Source: Bacillota bacterium
GTDB taxonomy: Bacteria; Bacillota; Clostridia; Tissierellales; Sedimentibacteraceae
Assembly: GCA_023386345.1 (NCBI GenBank)
Contig: JAEWJT010000017.1
Span: 252,857 to 316,856, forward strand
Direction: 5' to 3'
Length of the DNA: 64,000 bases
Shown: positions 61,490 through 64,000 of the stretch, piece after piece
Layout: each line of letters starts with the position of its first letter
Position numbering within the stretch: the stretch's first letter is position 1
The notes under the pieces: model-generated
Database searches by the model: none
What the model was told of the DNA's origin: nothing
What the model saw: the letters and a program-made list of their open reading frames with translations, nothing else
Program-made: the position numbers and the translations under genes

Positions 61490-63430
61490 ATGATAGAAAT
61501 AGGAATAAGCAATTTAGAAAAAAGCTTTGGAGTAGATAAGATATTTGAAAATGTAACATTTGATATAAAAGATAAGGAAAAGATAGGCTTTGTAGGGAAA
61601 AATGGAGTAGGAAAAACAACTCTAATGAAAATTATATATGGGTCAGAAGAAGCATCCTCTGGGCAAATTAATAAACGAAAAGGATTGAAACTTGGCTATT
61701 TAGAACAGGTATATAGCTATAGCGACGAGGTTTTTGCAGAGGATGTTTTAAAATTGTCATTTTCAGATTTATATAAGCTTGAAGAAGAAATGAAATCCTT
61801 ACAAACGACCTTTGATAATTTAATCAATGAAGAATTAGATAAGGCTGTAAAAAAATATGCTCATCTTCATGACAAATATGAAGCAATGGACGGATATAGA
61901 ATAAAGGAAAAATTAGATAAAATAACTATAGGTCTAAACATTCCGGACAAATTGTTAAAAAGCAAGTTTAATACTTTGAGCGGCGGAGAAAAGACAAGAA
62001 TAGTTTTAGGAAAAATCTTGCTTGAAAATCCTGATGTTTTGCTTCTTGATGAGCCGTCAAATCACCTAGATATAAAATCTATCGAGTGGTTAGAGGAATA
62101 TTTGAAGACATATGAAGGGTCAGCTCTCATAGTTTCCCATGATAGATATTTTTTAGATAGAGTTGCTGATAAAATTATTGAATTAAGCTCTGATGGCGCT
62201 TCTATTTACAATGGAAACTACTCAAAGTATGTAGTGCAAAAGGAACTTAAATTTTTAAAGGATTTAAAGGACTACGAAAATCAACAAAAGAAAATAAAGA
62301 AAATGGAAGAGCAAATAAAAAGATATAGAATTTGGGGAGAAATGCGTGACAGCGACAAGATGTACAGGCGAGCAAAGGAGCTTGAAAAACGACTCGAAAA
62401 AATTGACGAGCTTAAAAAGCCTATTAAAGATAAGAAAATTAAAAACTTCGCCCTAAGCTCCTCAGAAAGAACGGGGAAAATAGTTCTTGATATCAAGGAA
62501 GCAAGTAAATCCTATGGAGAAAATAAGCTGTTTGAAGATGTAAACTTGACTATTTTCTATAAGGATAGCATCGCAATATTAGGGGAAAACGGAACAGGAA
62601 AATCAACTCTGATAAAAATGGCACTTGGTGAAACCCCAATAGATTCAGGAGAGATAAAGATCGGCTCAAAACTAAACATTGGATATCTTCCACAGGAAAT
62701 AAGCTTTGAAAATGAAGATGTAAAAATAATTGATTATTTTTCATATAGGTACAATATTACAATAGGTGAGACTCGAAATGAATTGGCTAAAATTCTATTT
62801 ACTGATGATGATGTTTTTAAAAAGATATGCAATTTGTCAGGCGGAGAAAAAACTAGATTAAAGCTATTAACCTTAATATATGAAAAATCTAATGTTTTAA
62901 TTTTGGACGAACCCACCAATCATCTTGATATAGATTCAAGAGAGTCTTTAGAAGAAGATTTAATTAACTATGACGGTACAATTATATTTATATCCCATGA
63001 CAGATATTTTATAGACAAGGTAGCTACAAGAATTGCAGAAATAGAAAATAAATCTTTAGATGTATATAATTGGGATTACGAAGGATATAAATTAGAAAAA
63101 GAAAAATTGCAAAATATAAACAAAGATCAAGAAAATCTAAGTATTGAATTAAAAGATACAAGCAAAATCAGCCAGTCAAAGGAAGATTATTTAAAGAAAA
63201 AGGAAGATATTAAAAGATTAGAAAAGAAAAAAAGAGATTTAAAAAAGTTAGAAAATGACATAATTATGTTAGAGGAAAAGATAAAAGAGCATGAAAAACT
63301 TTTATACAGCAAAAATCTTGAAATTAATCTTAATGACGAGTATAAAAAAGGCATAGAATTAAAATCCGAATTAAATAGTATGTATAAGAAACTTGATGAA
63401 ATGTATGAAGACGAGGAGTTAGAGTTATAA
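61490..63430 (+). CDS. ABC-F family ATPase
   Basis: A 646-residue soluble protein with two ABC domains and no membrane segments. The first has GKNGVGKTTL, LSGGEKTRI and LLLDEPSNHLD; the second has GENGTGKSTL, LSGGEKTRLK and LILDEPTNHLD. Between them is the charged P-site tRNA-interaction linker (about 240-320), and a coiled-coil tail lies after about 560. ABC-F proteins act on ribosomes; some give antibiotic resistance, others are housekeeping. No leader with an attenuator was recognised. A terminator follows. Confidence 0.95.
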   Translation: MIEIGISNLEKSFGVDKIFENVTFDIKDKEKIGFVGKNGVGKTTLMKIIYGSEEASSGQINKRKGLKLGYLEQVYSYSDEVFAEDVLKLSFSDLYKLEEEMKSLQTTFDNLINEELDKAVKKYAHLHDKYEAMDGYRIKEKLDKITIGLNIPDKLLKSKFNTLSGGEKTRIVLGKILLENPDVLLLDEPSNHLDIKSIEWLEEYLKTYEGSALIVSHDRYFLDRVADKIIELSSDGASIYNGNYSKYVVQKELKFLKDLKDYENQQKKIKKMEEQIKRYRIWGEMRDSDKMYRRAKELEKRLEKIDELKKPIKDKKIKNFALSSSERTGKIVLDIKEASKSYGENKLFEDVNLTIFYKDSIAILGENGTGKSTLIKMALGETPIDSGEIKIGSKLNIGYLPQEISFENEDVKIIDYFSYRYNITIGETRNELAKILFTDDDVFKKICNLSGGEKTRLKLLTLIYEKSNVLILDEPTNHLDIDSRESLEEDLINYDGTIIFISHDRYFIDKVATRIAEIENKSLDVYNWDYEGYKLEKEKLQNINKDQENLSIELKDTSKISQSKEDYLKKKEDIKRLEKKKRDLKKLENDIIMLEEKIKEHEKLLYSKNLEINLNDEYKKGIELKSELNSMYKKLDEMYEDEELEL

Positions 63431-63481
63431 AGATACGAAACAGCCTAGTAGAATTTATATGAACAATCAATTTTACATGTT

Positions 63482-63517
63482 AAAAGCAACTATCAGTATA
63501 TGAATAGTTGCTTTTTT
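63482..63517 (+). terminator. Intrinsic terminator after the ABC-F gene
   Basis: The stem AAAAGCAACTAT/ATAGTTGCTTTT has a 10-nt loop and is followed by a T-run. Confidence 0.88.
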
Positions 63518-63677
63518 GCTCTTTGTCAACTGTTAGAATTAGAGGGATTAGCAAAGTATAATATCTTGAAATTATTGAAATGTACAGTAAAAAACTCTTA
63601 ATAACATATGATGATTTTTATAGAGTAAAATTATTAAAAAATTTGTCGTAAATATAAAAAAAAAAGAAAAATATAGA

Positions 63678-63705
63678 ACAATTTAAGTAGACATGGCATA
63701 AGATA
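63678..63705 (+). promoter_or_regulatory. Candidate sigma-K promoter of the collagen-like gene
   Basis: AC (63678-63679), 17 nt, then CATAAGATA (63697-63705), fitting the AC-N17-CATANNNTA pattern of late mother-cell promoters. Confidence 0.45.
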
Positions 63706-63776
63706 TATGGACAATACTTTTGGGTATTGTTTTATACGTAAAGATTATACGTAAAAATTTTTCGGAGGTTTTATTT

Positions 63777-64000
63777 ATGGCAAATTATACTGATAGATTT
63801 TATGTCGATAACAGAAGTACGCAAGGAAATGCTAGCAATTTGGTTAGTTCATCATGCTTTCCATGCCCATCACCATGCCCACCACCATTTCCACCATTTC
63901 CACCATGTCCTCCTCAGTGTCCAGCAGGCCCAGCAGGTCCACAAGGTCCAATAGGTCCACAAGGTCCAGTGGGTCCACAAGGTCCAATAGGCCCACAAGG
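63777..64000 (+). CDS. Collagen-like (BclA-type) spore-surface protein, 3' partial
   Basis: Only the first 74 residues are in the window: MANYTDRFYVDNRSTQGNAS, a Cys/Pro-rich segment (CFPCPSPCPPPFPPFPPCPP, in full 20 residues), then collagen GPx repeats beginning GPAGPQGPIGPQGPV. Collagen-like repeats with a Cys-rich N-terminus are typical of exosporium filaments in clostridia and bacilli. CGGAGGT lies 7-8 nt before the ATG. The sigma-K-like promoter supports a spore role. Confidence 0.85.
   Translation, partial: MANYTDRFYVDNRSTQGNASNLVSSSCFPCPSPCPPPFPPFPPCPPQCPAGPAGPQGPIGPQGPVGPQGPIGPQ

Larger units (their letters stand above)
63431..63776. other. Intergenic region before the collagen-like gene
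   Basis: It contains the terminator of the ABC-F gene, a candidate sigma-K promoter (63678-63705) and a direct repeat of TTATACGTAAA (near 63732 and 63746) just before the Shine-Dalgarno. Confidence 0.5.

Noticed and set aside
63880..64000. Short tandem repeats as a possible CRISPR array
   Set aside because: The repeats are in-frame Gly-Pro-x collagen codons of a started gene, with no spacers.

Overview
The window is about 64 kb of AT-rich DNA that looks like the chromosome of an endospore-forming, amino-acid-fermenting member of the Clostridia (Peptostreptococcales/Tissierellales-like). The reasons are low GC, many ATG/GTG/TTG starts behind strong GGAGG sites, a SpoVB-like flippase, SpoIIID, SpoIIQ, SpoIID, SPOCS-domain proteins, a collagen-like spore-surface gene, the WalRK (YycFG) system with YycH and YycI, and several peptidases. 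I cannot name the species. I see no rRNA, tRNA, CRISPR array, insertion-sequence transposase or prophage.

Layout. 1-4.7 kb: the 3' part of a phosphohexomutase, a secreted lytic transglycosylase with SLH domains, and a SpoVB-like flippase on the minus strand. 4.9-8.2 kb: four SPOCS (DUF3794) genes, the last carrying a large Ala/Val-rich insertion. 8.2-12.3 kb: a VanG-like D-Ala ligase and MurF (minus strand), a site-2 protease and 5-formyl-THF cyclo-ligase. 12.9-19.1 kb: DUF4491, a ferritin-like protein, a 52-residue YyzF-type CxxH/CxxC protein, YycJ, HtrA, a polysaccharide deacetylase and a bactofilin. 19.2-31.8 kb: a LytTR regulator, an M42 peptidase, a glycerate module (CdaR-type regulator, GntP permease, glycerate 2-kinase), an S9 peptidase with an amidohydrolase, a diguanylate cyclase, an XRE regulator and a subtilase. 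31.9-40.6 kb: walR-walK-yycH-yycI, murA, and spoIIID/spoIIQ/spoIID.

40.9-56.7 kb is the most unusual region. It is a Tad/Flp-like (type IVc) pilus or secretion locus: two TadZ-like proteins with degraded P-loops, a CpaB/RcpC-like SAF protein, a CpaF/TadA ATPase with an altered P-loop, TadB, TadC, two tandem tiny membrane proteins, two TadE/F-like pseudopilin candidates, a coiled-coil peptide, a truncated orphan YefM antitoxin, an SLH protein and a 1752-residue secreted protein. Its promoter region carries Spo0A-box-like motifs. Two of its genes have a hairpin placed between the Shine-Dalgarno sequence and the start codon.

57-64 kb: a bicovalent-flavin (BBE-type) oxidoreductase, an M15-like peptidase with a peptidoglycan-binding domain, a REC-GGDEF protein, a CYTH protein, an ABC-F ATPase and the start of a collagen-like gene behind a candidate sigma-K promoter.

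As a whole the window is rich in envelope and spore functions: wall precursors (MurA, MurF, Ddl), wall turnover and its control (WalRK, lytic transglycosylase, deacetylase, M15), spore morphogenesis and surface (SpoIID/IIQ/IIID, SPOCS, collagen-like protein), and an S-layer/pilus-type surface apparatus. Several short dispersed palindromic repeats are scattered between genes. All functions are inferred from motifs read by eye; no database search was run.
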